Below, one piece after another: positions 6,225-7,075 of a stretch of DNA of 7,075 nucleotides. The stretch is from assembly GCA_035640715.1 (NCBI GenBank), contig DASQVO010000368.1, positions 1 to 7,075 on the forward strand, given 5' to 3'. A model generated the notes under the pieces. That model was not told the DNA's origin and did no database searches. It worked only from the letters and a program-made list of their open reading frames with translations. Origin of the DNA: DASQVO01 sp035640715 (GTDB lineage: Bacteria; Actinomycetota; Actinomycetes; Streptosporangiales; Streptosporangiaceae). Numbering within the stretch: position 1 is the stretch's first letter; every line of letters starts with the position of its first letter. The position numbers and the translations under genes were made by a program.

Positions 6225-6414
6225 CGGGATGACACGACCAGCATGCGCGTTGCCGGCCCAAGGCCGCCGGCCGGATGCCCGCAGCAGCGCAGGGCATTCC
6301 ATCCGTGCCCTGCTGCCGGATTCTGTCCTGCCGGATGCCCGCCGCTGCGCCCGGGCCTGGAGATGCCCGATCCGGTCACTGGCGCGCCGTCCCCGCCGGG
6401 CGGGTTCGTTTGCG

Positions 6415-6420
6415 TAGGAT
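6415..6420 (+). promoter_or_regulatory. Candidate -10 element for the DUF2637 gene
   Basis: TAGGAT matches the favoured actinobacterial housekeeping -10 hexamer. It would start transcription near 6427 and give a leader of about 100 bases before GTG 6529. There is no recognisable -35 at the right distance, so the call rests on the hexamer alone. Confidence 0.3.
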
Positions 6421-6511
6421 CTTTCCTGCCGCGCGGCTAATCCGGCATATTGCCGTCTTCCGCCTGGCGGCCAGGATTCCATCGCGGCGAAGGAAGGACA
6501 GACGGTTCCGG

Positions 6512-6532
6512 ATGAACGGCTCCCCCCGGTGA
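6512..6532 (+). CDS. Possible six-codon leader ORF overlapping the DUF2637 start
   Basis: ATG at 6512 opens a tiny frame (MNGSPR) whose TGA stop (6530-6532) overlaps the GTG start of the membrane-protein gene as GTGA. AAGGAAGGA (6490-6498 region) is the only strong ribosome-binding sequence nearby. It lies about 13 bases before this ATG and 30 bases before the GTG. Ribosomes may enter at the leader and re-initiate at GTG, which would couple the two. The peptide has no cysteine or other tell-tale residue, and the arrangement could be chance. Confidence 0.25.
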   Translation: MNGSPR

Positions 6533-7075
6533 ATGAGCGGCAGCCCCCACCCGGCCGCAACCATGCCCGCCTGCTCGCGCACATCGCCGTGGTGGCCGGC
6601 GTGGTCGCCCTCGCCGCGGCCGCTTTCGCGCTCTCCTACGCCGGTGTGCACCAGATTGCCCTGTCCGCCGGGGTGCCCGCGGCGCTGGCCCGGCTGTACC
6701 CGGCCATCTTCGACGCCGTCCTCGTCGTCGCCTGCGCAGCGGCGCTCACCCTCCGCGAAGCACGATGGTGGACCCGCTGCTATGCGTGGCTTTCGGTGGT
6801 CGCGGTCGCGGCGCTGATCGGCTCGGCGGACGCCTCACATGCGATGGGCATCAGGCTGCCGCACCGGATCACCGCAGGGACCGTCGCGGCGCTTCCATGG
6901 GCACTGGTCATGCTCGGCTTCAGCTTGTGGCTGTCGATGCTCCGTTACGCCCGCGGCGGCCGCACGCCAGCGGCCGTTGCCCACCCGGCGGATTCCGGGC
7001 GCGCCGCCGGGATCGCCGTCACGGGCGCCAGCGGGGACGACGGCACGGCCCGCGCCGTTCCGCCGCCCCTGCCGG
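6529..7075 (+). CDS. DUF2637-type membrane protein (3' end outside the window)
   Basis: An open frame of 182 codons runs off the right edge. Four hydrophobic segments are visible: about residues 19-39 (ending FALSYAGVHQ), 57-75 (LYPAIFDAVLVVACAAALTL), 86-103 and 117-138. A basic juxtamembrane stretch follows, then a low-complexity Ala/Gly/Asp-rich tail. The pattern of a first helix ending SYAG, a short loop with an Ala-Gly-Val step, then Y-P-x-x-x-D at the start of helix two is characteristic of DUF2637, an actinobacterial family of unknown function that includes proteins of mobile and plasmid transfer regions. TAG at 6415-6417 closes the frame upstream, and GTG 6529 is the first plausible start. 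It has no good Shine-Dalgarno of its own. It is divergent from cysS, and I infer no functional link. Confidence 0.75.
   Translation, partial: MNERQPPPGRNHARLLAHIAVVAGVVALAAAAFALSYAGVHQIALSAGVPAALARLYPAIFDAVLVVACAAALTLREARWWTRCYAWLSVVAVAALIGSADASHAMGIRLPHRITAGTVAALPWALVMLGFSLWLSMLRYARGGRTPAAVAHPADSGRAAGIAVTGASGDDGTARAVPPPLP

Larger units (their letters stand above)
6212..6528. other. Divergent intergenic region between cysS and the DUF2637 gene, with short repeats
   Basis: About 317 bases without a supported gene. CCGGATGCCCGC occurs at 6271-6282 and 6331-6342, exactly 60 bases apart. The surrounding 20 bases (6271-6290 and 6331-6350) agree at 18 positions. CTGCCGGAT is also repeated at 6313-6321 and 6328-6336. 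These could be operator copies or chance GC-rich repeats. Promoters for both flanking genes should lie here. The CysS frame stays open upstream to 6379, but that extension resembles no CysRS N-terminus and is not counted as coding. Confidence 0.45.

Noticed and set aside
6212..6379. N-terminal extension of CysS from ATG 6379
   Set aside because: The added 56 residues do not resemble CysRS. GTG 6211 places the zinc ligands and KMSKS at the expected positions.
6212..6528. T-box or other riboswitch upstream of cysS
   Set aside because: No T-box consensus or specifier-loop architecture was seen on the minus strand, and the predicted leader may be absent altogether.
1..7075. CRISPR array or insertion sequence
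   Set aside because: No regularly spaced identical repeats with unique spacers, no terminal inverted repeats flanking a transposase, and no transposase-like frame.

Overview
The window looks chromosomal and comes from a high-GC actinobacterium. Third codon positions are strongly G/C, several genes start with GTG, and RlmB carries a long basic low-complexity N-terminus. The pair cysS-rlmB and a DUF2637 membrane protein also fit Actinomycetota. A family or genus cannot be fixed from the sequence.

Left edge (1-732): a complete tRNA-Thr(UGU) on the minus strand is followed by about 650 bases without an intact gene. This stretch holds the C-terminal remnant of a LysR-type regulator (minus strand), a perfect 17-bp GC-rich hairpin (612-651), and a 10-bp inverted repeat (708-738) that overlaps the start codon of the next gene.

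Centre (733-3616, plus strand): a compact arsenic cluster. An ArsR repressor overlaps by 4 bp an unusual two-domain enzyme. That enzyme joins an ArsM-type arsenite S-adenosylmethionine methyltransferase (residues 1-250) to an ArsN1/PAT-type GNAT acetyltransferase (residues 258-420). After a 194-bp gap with a coding-like scar comes an ArsO-like flavin monooxygenase. The window has no efflux pump (Acr3, ArsB), no arsenate reductase and no C-As lyase. The cassette therefore looks like an enzyme-based system: sense trivalent arsenicals, methylate them, acetylate an amino-arsenical such as arsinothricin, and possibly oxidise. This is inference from families and context.

Right (3690-6211, minus strand): the housekeeping genes cysS (cysteinyl-tRNA synthetase) and rlmB (23S rRNA 2'-O-ribose methyltransferase) are translationally coupled by a 4-bp overlap. 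They converge on the arsenic cluster. ispF/ispD, which often precede cysS in actinobacteria, are absent. Instead a divergent gene for a DUF2637 four-helix membrane protein starts at 6529 and runs off the window end.

The most interesting item is the ArsM::ArsN1 fusion and its pump-free context, set beside decayed gene fragments between housekeeping genes and a tRNA.
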